Positions 54,083 through 64,000 of a DNA stretch of 64,000 bases are shown here, one piece after another. The translations under genes were made by a program, and so were the position numbers. Each line of letters opens with the position of its first letter. The stretch's first letter is position 1. Under the pieces are notes generated by a model. That model saw only the letters and a list, made by a program, of their open reading frames with translations, was not told the DNA's origin and did not search any database. Origin of the DNA: Lumbricus terrestris (lineage: Eukaryota > Annelida > Clitellata > Crassiclitellata > Lumbricidae); NCBI GenBank assembly GCA_949752735.1, contig OX457050.1, positions 41,564,784-41,628,783 on the forward strand, in the 5' to 3' direction.

Positions 54083-56418
54083 CATCATCATCATCATCAT
54101 TCGTCGCCTACTCCACCAATGGGAGCGTAGCACAATGAGTTTACCAAATTTCTCCAGAGTGTCCGATCCTCAGCCACAGTAATGGCCATGTTCAAATCCA
54201 TACCCAGCCCAGTTAAGTCTTCGTTTATCATCCCGAGCCACGTTGTTCTGGGTCTTCCTCTAGGGCGCTTCCAGGAAGGCGGAGCCTGCGCCACCAGTGC
54301 CTGTCTAGAGTCTGAGTCAGCTGGCATTCGAGCAACGTGACCAAGCAGCCCCAGACGTCTCCGTCTAATACTACCGCATACTGTTGTTTGTCCTGTTCTG
54401 TTGTAGACCTCCGCATTGGTGATGAAGTCGGACCACTTGATGCCGCATAAGGTCCTCAAACACTTAGTCCCAAAGGCATCTAGGCGCAGCTGATCCCGTC
54501 GACCGAATGACCATGTTTCAGAGCCGTAGAGGAGAACTGGCATGATATATGAGTTGAACAGTCGTATCTTGGTACTGAGGCTGATACGAGTGGACCAGAT
54601 GTTATTTTTTAGGGCTCCAAACGCTCCGCTTGCCATTCCCAGGCGTCTTGAGATCTCCGCGGTGCTGCGGCAGGACTCATGAGTGAGCACGCCCAAATAG
54701 TTGAAGCCCTCAACACACTCGACCGCCTCCCCCTCTACCATGATGTCCGGAGGTCGCGGTAGGAAATCGCTCAGACTCTGCACCTTTGTTTTCTGCCAGT
54801 TGATGTGTAGACCCAACTCTGATGCCTCCTCCTCGAAGATTGTAAGGGTTGATGCCAGCAAGTCATAAATTTGGGCCAGTAGAGATACATCATCAGCAAA
54901 ATCAAAGTCAGTAAATGCAACTTCGCCGATATCAGCTCCAGGCATAGCCCTGGCAACTGTCCTTCCCACAACCCTATCCATGGCCACGTCAAACATGTCC
55001 GGAGCTAGGATACAGCCTTGTCGAACCCCCGACCTAATCCGAAACCAGCCACTGGTATCTCCCTCACAGCGAACACAGCTGAGGGTATCCGTATAGAGAG
55101 CACGGAAGAGAAGGACCAGCTTATCAGGGATCCCGGCGATCTTCAAAAGCTTGTAGAGTGCGTCACGGTCAATTGAGTCGAATGCAGCTTTCAGGTCAAC
55201 GTAGGCAGCGTAAAGAGGCTGTCTGAACTCTCTCCTCTTCTGGGCAAGAAGGTTGAGAGCGAGGACCCGGTCGACAGTCGAACGCCCTGGCGTGAATCCA
55301 CTCTGTTCTCTTCTTCTGCTGGCGTGGATAACCTGCTTCATCCTCTCAAGTAGGACTCGGGCGAAGACTTTCCCAGGAACCGAGAGGAGTGTGATGCCTC
55401 TGTAGTTCTTACACTCCGTTCTATCACCTTTGCCCTTGTACAGCGGGAGGATGATACCTTTGCGCCAGTCAGAAGGAATTTCACCAGATGTCCATATCTC
55501 CTCGAACAGCGAGAGCAGCTCGACTGACGTGCACGGCTCCCCGTACTTCAACATTTCTGGTGTGATACCACACACCCCGGGTGCCTTTCCCATCTTCAGT
55601 TTCTGTATTGCTGAAGACACCTCAGATAAGACCGGTATGTCACATGACACAAGACATGAGGGTGTTGACGCATCTGCCTCTTCTGCAATGCATGTCGATG
55701 GAGTCGCAGGCGGGCGGTTCAGAAGATCATCAAAGTGTTGCTTCCATCGTTCCAATTTACGAGGAATGTTGGAGATCAGCTCACCGCTAGAATCTCTGAT
55801 CGGAGCAGACACTCTGGGCCCGGAAGATTTCAGACGCCGAAAGTTCTTAAAGGCACCATGAAGCTGGTTCTTTGCTATCAGCTCCTCCCCCTCCAAAGCC
55901 ATCCTGTCCGCCCATTCCTGACGATCATGTCGAAGGGACCTCCTCCTCTCGTGGTTCAGCATCCTGTATCGTTGGAGATCGCCCATCAGTCTAGCCTCCC
56001 TGCGTTTGTCCACAATGTCCAATGTTGCTGCGGAGATCCAACCACGCCTTGCTGCACGCACATGTGGAATTGTGTTCTCAGCAGCTGTGCATGCCACATT
56101 ACAGAATCGATTCCACCTCGACTCCACAGTTCTATTTTCCTGTACGTCAGAGTTCGAGTAAAATCCCGCCTGGAGAGCGCCGACATACCCTTCAGCAACA
56201 GCAGGATCCCTGAGTGCAGCAGAATTGTATCTTTTTTGCTGCGGAAGATGCGCCGATTTGTTGCGTTTCAGACGTAATCTGAGCTCCGCAACCACCGGGC
56301 GATGATCTGTGTGGAACTCCAATCCTCTGAAAACTCTGCAGCTCATCATGGATCTCCATCTAGTTCCTACTAGTATGTGATCAATCTCCTTCCTCGTATG
56401 GCCGTCGTTAGAGAAACT
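54083..56418 (-). mobile_element. RTE-like LINE, 5' truncated, 11-bp TSD
   Basis: Exact duplication GAATAGAAACT at 54072-54082 and 56419-56429. The minus-strand 3' end is a GATGATGATGATGATGA repeat only a few bases after the ORF, typical of RTE-type LINEs. The 5' end is cut inside the endonuclease, as expected for target-primed reverse transcription. It lies inside the foldback element, so it is younger than that insertion. Confidence 0.92.
54097..56349 (-). CDS. LINE endonuclease/reverse transcriptase, 750-aa open frame
   Basis: The largest intact frame in the window. Residues 1-25 are the end of the apurinic endonuclease (HTDHRPVVAE; just upstream, IDHILVGTRWR continues it without a start). 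Residues about 230-520 are the reverse transcriptase: KAPGVCGITPEMLKYG, GIILPLYKGKGDRTECKNYR, QSGFTPGRSTVDRVLAL, AYVDLKAAFDSIDRDAL, SGVRQGCILAPDMF and the catalytic FADDVSLLA. The C-terminal region has LGVLTHESCRSTAE, VLLYGSETWS, RLGLLGHVARMP and RPRGRPRTTW. No stop or frameshift within RT, so the insertion is recent. The first ATG is internal to the original protein; without the endonuclease N-terminus this copy cannot be autonomous. Confidence 0.93.
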   Translation of the reverse strand: MMSCRVFRGLEFHTDHRPVVAELRLRLKRNKSAHLPQQKRYNSAALRDPAVAEGYVGALQAGFYSNSDVQENRTVESRWNRFCNVACTAAENTIPHVRAARRGWISAATLDIVDKRREARLMGDLQRYRMLNHERRRSLRHDRQEWADRMALEGEELIAKNQLHGAFKNFRRLKSSGPRVSAPIRDSSGELISNIPRKLERWKQHFDDLLNRPPATPSTCIAEEADASTPSCLVSCDIPVLSEVSSAIQKLKMGKAPGVCGITPEMLKYGEPCTSVELLSLFEEIWTSGEIPSDWRKGIILPLYKGKGDRTECKNYRGITLLSVPGKVFARVLLERMKQVIHASRRREQSGFTPGRSTVDRVLALNLLAQKRREFRQPLYAAYVDLKAAFDSIDRDALYKLLKIAGIPDKLVLLFRALYTDTLSCVRCEGDTSGWFRIRSGVRQGCILAPDMFDVAMDRVVGRTVARAMPGADIGEVAFTDFDFADDVSLLAQIYDLLASTLTIFEEEASELGLHINWQKTKVQSLSDFLPRPPDIMVEGEAVECVEGFNYLGVLTHESCRSTAEISRRLGMASGAFGALKNNIWSTRISLSTKIRLFNSYIMPVLLYGSETWSFGRRDQLRLDAFGTKCLRTLCGIKWSDFITNAEVYNRTGQTTVCGSIRRRRLGLLGHVARMPADSDSRQALVAQAPPSWKRPRGRPRTTWLGMINEDLTGLGMDLNMAITVAEDRTLWRNLVNSLCYAPIGGVGDE

Positions 56419-56429
56419 GAATAGAAACT

Positions 56430-57915
56430 AATAAAAAAAAATAAAAAAAATAAAAAAACTGTAATAGAAACTGGATTGATAAAAATCTTCTTGCTAAAAT
56501 TGGAGCTGGATCGCTGAAAATAACGTTGTAGTAACGGAAACTGGAATAAGTATTTTTATACCTGAAATAGAAGCTGGATTGATGAAAATATTCTTGCTTA
56601 AATTTGAGCCTGGTTGGTGAGAATGTTTCTTTGTATGCCTTATATTGGAATTGAATTGATGAAAATAACTGTTGGCTGAACAGAGGCTGGAATTATGAAA
56701 ATATCGCTTGATAAATGGAGGCTGGATTAAGATATTTTATGACTGGAATGCAAGCTGGCATGATGAAACAAACACTTGAGAAATGGAATCTGGATGAAGA
56801 TTGCTTATAGGTGAACTAGAAGCTGGATTAACGAAAGTAACGCTTAAAATTGGAAGCAGGACTAATGATAAAACGCTTGTGAAACGAAACTGGATTAGGG
56901 CATTTTTATATCTGAAATGGAAGCTGGATCAAGGTAATTTTATATCTGAAGTAGGAGCTAGATTAATGATAAACGCTTAAGTAATTGAAGCTGGAATCAG
57001 ATATTTTTACGCCTTCAATGGCAGCTGGATGAAGGTATATTTATATCTGAAATAGAAGATGGATCGATGAGAAATGCTTGATTGATAGTCGCTTGATAAA
57101 AGAAAGCTGGATAAATGGCTTTACAGCTAAAATAGATGCTGGATGCATGTTGAAATACATGAATGAAAATCAACAGTCCAGTTTCCATTTATCAAGCGTT
57201 ATATACGTCAATCCTGCTTCTATTTCACCTATAAGGAATCTTCATCCAGCTTCATTTTCCAAGCGTTTTTTTTAGTAATCCAGCTTCCACTTCACATATA
57301 AAATATCTTAAACCAGCTTCCATTTTAGATATAAAAATTCCTTAGTCCAGCTTCCATTTCAGATAAAAAATACCTTAATCCAGCTTCCATTTTAGATATA
57401 AAAATACCATAATCCAGCTTCCAATTTAGATATAAAAATTCCTCAAACCAGCTTCCACTTCAGATGTAAAAATACCTTAATCCAGCTTCCACTTCAGATA
57501 TAAAAATACTTTAATCCAGCTTCCATTGCACAAGCGTTTTTCATTAATCCAGCTTCCATTTATCAAGCGATGATTTTCAAAAATCCAGCCCCTGTTCAAC
57601 CAACAGTTATTTTCATTAATTCAGTTCCAATATACGCAGAAACATTTTCACCAATCAGGCTGCAATTTAAGCAAGAATATTTTCATTAATCCAGCACCAA
57701 TTCAAGGACGGGCATTTTCATCAATCGAGCTTCTATTTCAAGTAAAAATACAAACTTTTCCTGTTTCCATTTCTCAAGCGTTATTTTCATCAATCCATCT
57801 CCAATTTAATCAGGAAGATTTTCATCCATCCAGCTCCAAAGTTAAGCAAGAACATTTTCATCCGTCAAACTCCAAGGTAAGCAAGAACATTTTCATTCGT
57901 CCAGCTTGAATGTAC
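56430..57915. repeat. long array of 33-36-bp monomers, both orientations
   Basis: From 56450 to about 57130 units read gaagctggattgatgaaaat; from about 57175 they read ccagcttcc(a)tttcagatat. At 57300-57520 the step is 33-35 bp with very regular aatccagcttcc.tttagatataaaaataccta. This forms the arms of the surrounding foldback element. Confidence 0.85.
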
Positions 57916-58261
57916 CGATTAAACGCTCTTTTCATAGGTCTTTTTTGCAGCGGCCATCACCAACCTGTTTTCGATTTAGAATTAATTACTAAAATTCTAA
58001 ATGCGCTCCGTTCTTATCCATTTCATCAAAATTTGCGCCACTGAAATATAATAATATTACTAAACCAGGTATTTTTGTGAATACTACCTTGTGAAATATG
58101 ATTATATTTATCAGAATTATCAGAATATATTTACTTACTCGCGAACGAAAGTTACAAATCAGGCCACGCTATTTATAACTCGCTTTCCTATTGGGTCGTC
58201 GGAGCCTTGGACTCGTATCCATGTATGTTCTACGAATTCGCTATCGGGACGTTTGTGATAT

Positions 58262-58333
58262 AACGTAAACCATTATTCAACGTTCCTAACTAAAAATAAA
58301 CGTTGAAAAAACGTTTGCGTGCTGCCTGGGGAA
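58262..58333 (-). mobile_element. detached terminus of the CGTTT-array transposon family
   Basis: Inverse of 351-420: aacgttgaaaaaacgtttgc and gtgctgcctgggg, the end also seen at 351 and 10310. Only one end is present. Confidence 0.75.
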
Positions 58334-58470
58334 TGGGTGTTAATAGTTTACCATAAACAAATAGGCCTACATTTAGAGATCGCATGCCTCTCCGTCTTAA
58401 TTGCTATGGTTTTTTTTCTCATATGTCGCGGCTGCAGGCTATACTGACGTCTCGCCAGAGGGTTTGGTGC

Positions 58471-59325
58471 CAGTGATGCCACAGCTGGGTTTTTTCCACT
58501 AGATCTGGGTTTTTTGGCCTTCGTCTGGGTTTCTGGGTTTTTTTGGGCAAGATCTGGGTTTATTTTGGTGAGTTGACATTTTGTACTTAAACACATGATT
58601 ATTCTGTGAAATTCAATGTAAAATGGTTGTGATACATAATTTTTTCCATTAATTTTAATTTTAAACTCCACAATCAAGATCTCATGTAGTCAATTCACAA
58701 ATAATTTATAACCTAAAGAATAGTTCTGCACAGAAATAAACCATTTTGGCATTTCAAAATAGGTCAGGTCACTCGTCTCTTTCCTTGTAAAGCCATATTA
58801 CATCTATAACATGCATATACAGTTATACAGTATACACTATCAGGTCAATCCTCTTGTGGTATAATAGCCAGGTTGTTGCAGAGTATTAATGTTCTAGGTG
58901 GTTAAAACGTTGGATTGTTGGTGTATTAAGAAAATTTGGTTGAAAACCTCGGACAACTTTAAAACTTTGAAAACTTAAGCCACGTGTGTTATGTACCTAC
59001 GATCACAGAATAGATAAAGCGTAGCTACGATTCTGCTGGTAGACTCGACCCGCTGCGCATGCGCACACGAGTATATCGATTAAGCTTATTGTCAGTATGG
59101 ATCCCGAGTCTCTGATAACTTTGACAATTGATATTTTAAAGTCGTAATAACAGTTTATTCGAGTATTTTGACGAGCATTTTGTTAATCCTCATGCGAACA
59201 AGCGAAAAACCAACTTGATTTGAACAAAGGGGGTCTAAAATAGCTTATATTAATAGTCTGGGGTTTTCTGGGGTTTTTTCGGAAGAAAATCTGGGTTTAT
59301 TTCAAAAACCTCAGTGGTAACACTG
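58471..59325. mobile_element. hAT-type element, 855 bp
   Basis: Ends CAGTGATGCCACAG and (inverted) CAGTGTTACCACTGAG, with the perfect 8-bp duplication TTTGGTGC (58463-58470, 59326-59333). Short repeats of tctgggttttt occur inside both ends. No transposase. Confidence 0.9.
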
Positions 59326-59448
59326 TTTGGTGCGTAGCTCGACAGTAACTGTTGTCAATTTTTAACTGTCTCACTGCAGCGTAGGCAGGGCAGTGATTTT
59401 TAAGCGTCGTCATTGAATTAGCCTCAACTTTGTTGGTTTCAACTACAG

Positions 59449-59839
59449 TTCTATAATGACTCGGTAGACGTTCTAGAATGACTCGGTAGACACCAAGAAC
59501 TAACGTTGCAGTGTTGTTATCTTTAATAAATGCAACTTCTAGTTTGCCGAGAATCCTTTTAATCGATCCAGCTTCTCTTTAGGCAAGAATTTGTTCGGTA
59601 AATCCCGCTTCTATTTCGTCAGCAAATATTTTTCATCCATTTTTCATTGAAAATTATTGTTCATCAATCCAGCTTCAGAATGACTGCACTAACCCTAAAA
59701 CTAACCCTAACCGACCCTAACGACGCCTAACCTGAGCCCTAACCGACCCTCACACGATAAATCCCACTTCAATTTCGTCAGGAAATATTTTTAATCAAAT
59801 TTATTAAAAAAAGTTACTTGCTACCGAGTCATTATAGAA
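59449..59839. mobile_element. foldback element with telomere-like core, second type of ends
   Basis: TTCTATAATGACTCGGTAG at 59449 and the inverse CTACCGAGTCATTATAGAA ending 59839. A second copy of tctagaatgactcggtagac lies just inside the left end. The interior is nearly identical to 13690-14040: caccaagaactaacgttgca, monomers, the actaaccctaaaactaaccc core, monomers. Only the tips differ from the 13668 copy. Confidence 0.8.
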
Positions 59840-59879
59840 TATAACCGATCGTTTCACATAGGCCTAATATGTAGATAAC

Positions 59880-60005
59880 AATTATTTTTCGTCAATCCAG
59901 CTCCAGTTCTTTTTCATCAATCCAGCTCCAGTTAGCAAGAACATTTTCATCAATCCAGCTCCAGTTAGGCATGAATATTTTCATCAATCCAGCTTCCATG
60001 GAAGT
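59880..60005. repeat. short monomer array
   Basis: Four units of tttttcatcaatccagctcc spaced 30-35 bp. Confidence 0.75.
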
Positions 60006-60439
60006 AAGTTTTTTGCAAACATCCGTCAGTGAACGGGTTAATTTAAAAGCGGAGACGCTCAAAACACGGAGCTGAAAACACGGTGTATATATTGTAGGAT
60101 GCTACATTGAAATAATTTCGGACGCTAAAGGCAAACATTACCGTTATTTGAAACCTTTACACCGGGCATTCATGTACTAATTGAAAAATGTGAAAGATTG
60201 CAGTTGATCAACCAAAAGCAGAAAGTCTCAATTGTTGCATAAATATTTTCTTTTAAATAGATACTCTATATGCTGAAGCACTGCAAGTTATAGAATCATT
60301 TGCGTGTTCAGATGATTTTACTAGAGTACGTAAAAGCTCATTTTTATGTAGGCTATATTCGTTTTATTCAATAAACAACAGACAGAACGCTGTAGGTTTA
60401 CATTAACAGTATGGCTGCTTAAAGCTTATGGTCAAAATA

Positions 60440-60814
60440 GTTAGTACATGTTTTTGAATAACATTCTTGGGATAAAGTTTAACGAGTCTTTATTGGGGAG
60501 GATGAAATTGTGAGCCCTTTCCCTAAAGTTATATAATGGATCACGTTGTAGTGGAAAGAGGTTACGGAGGACATGAAGTTCGTTTCCCAGAACAGCTTTG
60601 AAAAGCACCTTATCAGCCTCTTGAGCTAAAGTTTCTGCTGTAAGTGTATCAGGATGTAAGTAGCCGGCTCGTCTAAGTTTGTTCATGAGGCCCTCAAGAC
60701 GGGATTTGTCCAATCCACTAGCCAGACCCCACCAAGCAGGAGAGGCATACATAACTCTTGATATGATAGTAGCTCTAGTATAAGTTTGTAACTCTTGTAT
60801 GGATGCCCCATGAG
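60440..60814 (-). pseudogene. LINE ORF2 C-terminal part (3' of a hAT insertion)
   Basis: The frame resumes after the hAT duplication: a short lead-in, then RVMYASPAWWGLASGLDKSR, RLEGLMNKLRRAGYL, a 60-residue helical segment and the FRERAHNFILP end. The stop near 60440 is close to the normal LINE C-terminus. The upstream part lies at 62603-63569. Confidence 0.85.
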
Positions 60815-61177
60815 CCTTGAGGCAGAGCTCTGCGCCGGCCGCGCCGCGCCGCCGCCGACACTTTGTGGGCGCCGCCGCCGCCGATTTTTTTGAGTCGGCG
60901 CGCCGACGCCGCCGCCGCCGAAAATTTGTCGGCGCGCCGCCGATGCCACGTGGATTCGGTTATTTCTTTTCATTGCATTTTTCATCTGTTGCATGATTTC
61001 GCGAAAAAATTGTTGCGTCAATGAAAATAGAATCTTTCTCTTATCTACTTCGATTTTTCCTGGCAACACCGTTTTTGCATCAATACTATGAAACCTATGA
61101 TGCTACCTATTCGTTTGGACTTTTCGAACAGTGCGCTTAACGTTTAAACTTTTGAGGATTTTGTGATTTGATTTGAA

Positions 61178-61211
61178 TGATGGCATCAACAAAGGTAAAA
61201 AGAACTCCAGG
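61178..61211 (+). other. possible residual first exon of a hAT transposase gene
   Basis: ATGATGGCATCAACAAAGG.. encodes MMASTKVKRTPG and ends at a donor-like GTATGT. A short basic N-terminus with an early intron would fit a hAT transposase first exon, but no later exon is present. Confidence 0.2.
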
Positions 61212-61888
61212 TATGTCTAAGTGAATACTATGCCGTGTGTGCGTTCCTGCCTGATAGTCCGCTAGGATGGAACAGAACCGTCTGCCCTCTAGTATTAGGA
61301 TAGACGTTACTATTACGTTGCAAAGAGGTGTCGCTCTGCAATTTTATGCAGGCGATTGGTCGTGTCTACAGGCTTGTGATTCTCCATTGCCGGCCAGTTA
61401 CTACCTAATTCCAATTTTTTCTCACCAGTATCGAACTCCTACGCTGTACGTGGCCTATGTGAAATTGGTTATTAATTATGCTTTGGAACATTAATAGGCT
61501 TGTCTATATGCACAGTGGAGTAATGTTAGGCAATTGGACAATAGATCCTATTTTGTCAACAATTTGGGCAACGTTTCATAAATGGGATCAGATTAGGAAA
61601 ATAAAAGCATTTTCCGCATAAAACAAATGTAACCTAGGGTGACTTGGCCTGCTTAGATCGAAATACTTGTACATGGCAATTTGATTTAAAGAAGATGCTA
61701 AGAGTTTCGCGTGGAAGTCGTTCGGATTATTGGCCGATAAAAAAGGTGGCGAATTCTGATCAAGTTTACTAGTCAGTGTGCGTTGACAAGGGAAAATTTA
61801 AAAAAAACTGCATGCACCCTCATCTGCTGATAAGATTGCATGATAACTCCCACTTTATGACAGACAAATATTTCTACGCAAACACAGT

Positions 61889-62065
61889 ACGTATGTATGC
61901 GTGTATGTATGTATGTATGTGTGTATTTATGTATGTATGTATGTATGTATGTATGTATGTATGTATGTATGTATGTATGTATGTATGTATGTATGTATGT
62001 ATGTATGTATGTATGTATGTATGCATAAAATCTATGTATGTAAGTATGCATGTATGTGTGTATGT
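61889..62065. repeat. (ATGT)n microsatellite
   Basis: About 110 bp uninterrupted TATG flanked by imperfect units; CMYV frames are artefacts. Confidence 0.95.
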
Positions 62066-62602
62066 ATGCAGGTTTGCATGCACGCAGATATACAATTTCA
62101 GCAGGTCGCGTCAAGAAAAATGGGCCTCTAGAATTTCTGACGGGTCATGAGACAGGTCAAGAGTAAAATAGGCAGGTATCACCGCCACTGCGCAAACAGT
62201 CCTTTAACTTCTATTAGTATGTTACGTAAGCTGGAGGTCCTGAATTTTAAAACGTGTTTTTTCATGTGTTTTTTTTCTTAGACAAGCCTTTGCAGAAGTT
62301 TGTAAATAAACGTTAATTCAGGGAATACTTGTTTCTAATCAATGCTGACTAAAGACAAAATAATTGCCAAAATAATGGCTGAACATGCTTATCTTGATAA
62401 TATTATAGGGTTCTTGTGTAACAACATTCAAAATAATTATGCGACGCTGGAGCAAAAATTCCACGACGCCGCGCTGCGCCGCCGACGCCGACATTTTGAG
62501 GGCGCCGCCGCCGCCGATTTTTGTTTGTCGGCGCGCCGCCGCCGCCGACCAAAAATGACCGGCGCGCCGCCGCCGACACTCTCATGTCGGCGCAGGGCTC
62601 TG

Positions 62603-63569
62603 CCTTGAGGGTTCTGATGGCATAGAGTGAGGCAGTACCAGAGCAGATAATCTTGTTGATGTGGTCTGTAACAGTTAATTTCTCTCCAATGAGAACTCCT
62701 AATGCCTTGATGGATTTTGTACGGGAAACTCCAGAGATTGATGAATGTGTTGAGAGTGAGCTCTTGTTGCGTCTGATAATAGCAATTTCACGTGTTTTGT
62801 CGGAATTGATCCGCAAGTTCTTTCCTTTAGACCAGTTGGTGATGTGTTGGAGTTCATCTGTTGCAGTAGATAAGTGATTAGAGCCAATAAAGAGATAGGA
62901 ATCGTCAGCATATTTAGAGAGACGGTTCTGGGAATGAAGAGGGTGGAGGTCAGATGTACCTACTATGAAGTCAGCTGGGCCTATAACAGATCCCTGAATA
63001 ACACTGGCGTTGATGGTAATAGAAGCAGATGTAACTCCTTTGAAGCGAGTTGAGTGTTTCCTGCCATATAAGTAGTTGACGAGCCAGTTGTAGATACAAT
63101 CTGGAATGTTCAAGGATGCTAATAAGCTTGTTATTGCAGAGTGTTTGATAGAATCAAATGCTTTTGAGTAGTCCATAGAGATTATAACAACATGATCATT
63201 ACTCTTGAGTAGATCCGAAGCGTGATGTATAATGGATATCAGAGCAGCGGTGGTCGAGCCAGTTGGTCGAAAGGCATATTGGTCATGAAGAGACATCGGT
63301 TCAGGCATGTCAACAAAACTAGGATATAGGTAGGTATGGACAACAATACGTTCCACTATCCGAGAGAGCACCGGTAGCACAGAGAGCGGGCGGTAGTCAG
63401 ATGGCAAGGTTGGATTGGTGGTCTTTGCTTTAGGATAGATAATGGCCTCTTTCCATTGCTTTGGAACAAAGGAGACTGCAAGAGATTGATTAATGAGAGA
63501 AGCCAGTATGTACGCGTAGCCTGGAGCTGTAAGCCTGAGGAACCAAGCTGGAAGACCATCACGTCCCTC
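62603..63569 (-). pseudogene. LINE reverse transcriptase (5' of a hAT insertion)
   Basis: The frame runs through the RT domain: SDYRPLSVLPVLSRIVERIV, DQYAFRPTGSTTAALISIIH, ISMDYSKAFDSIKHSAI, a VIQGSVIGP block, the catalytic YADDSYLF, NWSKGKNLRINSDKTREIA and ALGVLIGEKL, then enters the hAT element. A frameshift near 63400 separates the first RT block (VPKQWKEAIIYPKAK). 5' truncated near 63570. With 60440-60814 it forms one LINE copy, otherwise well preserved. Confidence 0.88.
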
Positions 63570-63838
63570 TCAATACATGCCTCTTGGCGTGAAATTTGTG
63601 AGCAATTTTTTTAAGATCACAGTCTACAAGTTGCCATTATAATGTTGTAAAAAATATTTAAACAATGGGACGGGACACATATTAAAGTCCTAAACCATGA
63701 CAATCAGCACTGAAATGATGAGCAACCTCGGTAAATTACAACTTAGAATACCACCAGTGCAGTGTGGAAACTAAACAAATTTCGAAAATGGGATTGGTAC
63801 TTCACCTTCCAAAACCCCTACCCAGCTAGGTGCTCGTG
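63570..63838. repeat. AT-rich flank, dispersed repeat related to 28780-29100
   Basis: The part near 63730-63780 (accaccagtgcagtgtggaaac) resembles 23180 and 28930. No gene. Confidence 0.4.
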
Positions 63839-64000
63839 GGTTCCATGACACATAATCCTGCGACAATTAATCCCGCGACATTTAATCCCGCGACCAAGTA
63901 ATCCCGCGGCAATTAATCCCGGCGACATTTTAGCCTGGCGACACTTAATCCCGCGACCAATTAATCCCGCGACACTTAATCCCGGTGCCATTTAATCCCG
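63839..64000 (+). mobile_element. start of another GGT-ended repeat element (runs off the window)
   Basis: Begins GGTTCCATGACACATAATCC and continues as eight to nine imperfect 17-bp units (cgacaattaatcccg, cgacatttaatcccg, cgaccaagtaatcccg). Same architecture as GGTTCCACGACAACTGG at 16854 and 23299 but a different unit sequence. The other end is outside the window. Confidence 0.7.

Larger units (their letters stand above)
53573..58248. mobile_element. foldback element (GGCGAATTCG ends) with nested LINE
   Basis: GGCGAATTCGTAGAACATAC.. at 53573 is mirrored by ..gtatgttctacgaattcgc ending near 58248. The inverted arms run several hundred bp (including cgctatttataactcgc and the gcgctccgtt block), then ccagcttcc monomers in opposite orientation (53915-54070 with 56430-57130, against 57180-57910). 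Near-identical imperfect flanks tatccggga / tatcgggac may be the target duplication. A LINE occupies 54083-56418, so the element itself is about 2.3 kb. A second copy starts at 31757. Confidence 0.8.
60823..62602. mobile_element. hAT element with GC-rich subterminal repeats, 1.8 kb
   Basis: CAGAGCTCTGCGCC and inverted CAGAGCCCTGCGCC ends; perfect 8-bp duplication CCTTGAGG (60815-60822, 62603-62610) inside a LINE frame. About 120 bp inside each end is gccgccgccga / gtcggcgcgccg repeat, extreme in GC against the surroundings. The middle (about 60960-62460) is AT-rich and includes an (ATGT)n tract. No DDE-hAT domain. Confidence 0.92.

Noticed and set aside
57300..57540. Regular ~34-bp repeats with variable linkers look like a CRISPR array
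   Set aside because: Animal DNA, degenerate repeats, linkers not unique, no cas genes, and the pattern is part of an inverted transposon arm.

Overview
ORGANISM AND CHARACTER. This is intron- and repeat-rich animal nuclear DNA. A split gene for barrier-to-autointegration factor (a metazoan protein), CCCTAA telomere-like repeats, CR1/jockey- and RTE-like LINEs, tRNA-derived SINEs, hAT elements, a Maverick/Polinton relic and a Gmr1-like Ty3/gypsy fragment suggest an aquatic invertebrate, possibly an invertebrate deuterostome such as an echinoderm or hemichordate. The phylum is inference. I see no rRNA, no genuine tRNA gene and no CRISPR. LAYOUT. 351-10322: a ~10 kb TA-flanked DNA transposon with tandem arrays at both ends, inserted in a LINE and itself carrying a hAT element and a SINE. 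10.6-11.3 kb: PIF/Harbinger transposase exon relics. 12-18.4 kb: a jockey/CR1-like LINE and foldback elements, including a near-identical 628-bp tandem triplication. 19.0-21.6 kb: an element whose inverted ends are strings of 16-bp palindromes. 22-25 kb: a LINE, then a SINE hit by a foldback element and followed by a hAT MITE. 25-28.8 kb: CCACC minisatellites and inverted repeats. 29645-53409, minus strand: a complete two-exon BAF (BANF1-like) gene whose single intron is 23,489 bp and filled with mobile DNA. Inside that intron: a telomere-core foldback (30.7 kb), an inverted ~190-bp-unit array (34.1-35.5 kb), an ACAT microsatellite abutted by an LTR-element-like block with a 422-aa ORF (36.0-38.7 kb), a Polinton relic (38.75-47.36 kb) opened by a hAT and by a 4.7 kb element, LINE pieces and an IN-then-RT gypsy fragment. 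53.4-64 kb: the BAF promoter, a large foldback element holding a 5'-truncated RTE-like LINE, two more hATs, a LINE split by one of them, and the start of another GGT-ended repeat family at the window edge. WHAT STANDS OUT. (1) The octamer TAGGCCTA occurs about 27 times by eye where about one is expected. In several places filled and empty versions of one site can be compared: the change is a 6-bp GGCCTA gain (or 5-bp GGCTA) at a TA, and inside the Polinton polymerase it creates an in-frame stop, so there it is an insertion. (2) Several unrelated-looking elements share one design: GGT...ACC ends, 15-18-bp subterminal repeats, inverted arms and, in three cases, exact 9-bp target duplications. 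(3) One 33-36-bp motif built on CAATCCAGCTTCTATTT is spread in periodic arrays through many of these elements. HOW THE PARTS WORK TOGETHER. Only the BAF gene looks like an intact host function. Almost everything else is transposon insertion, nesting and decay, and the nesting order can be read from target-site duplications.
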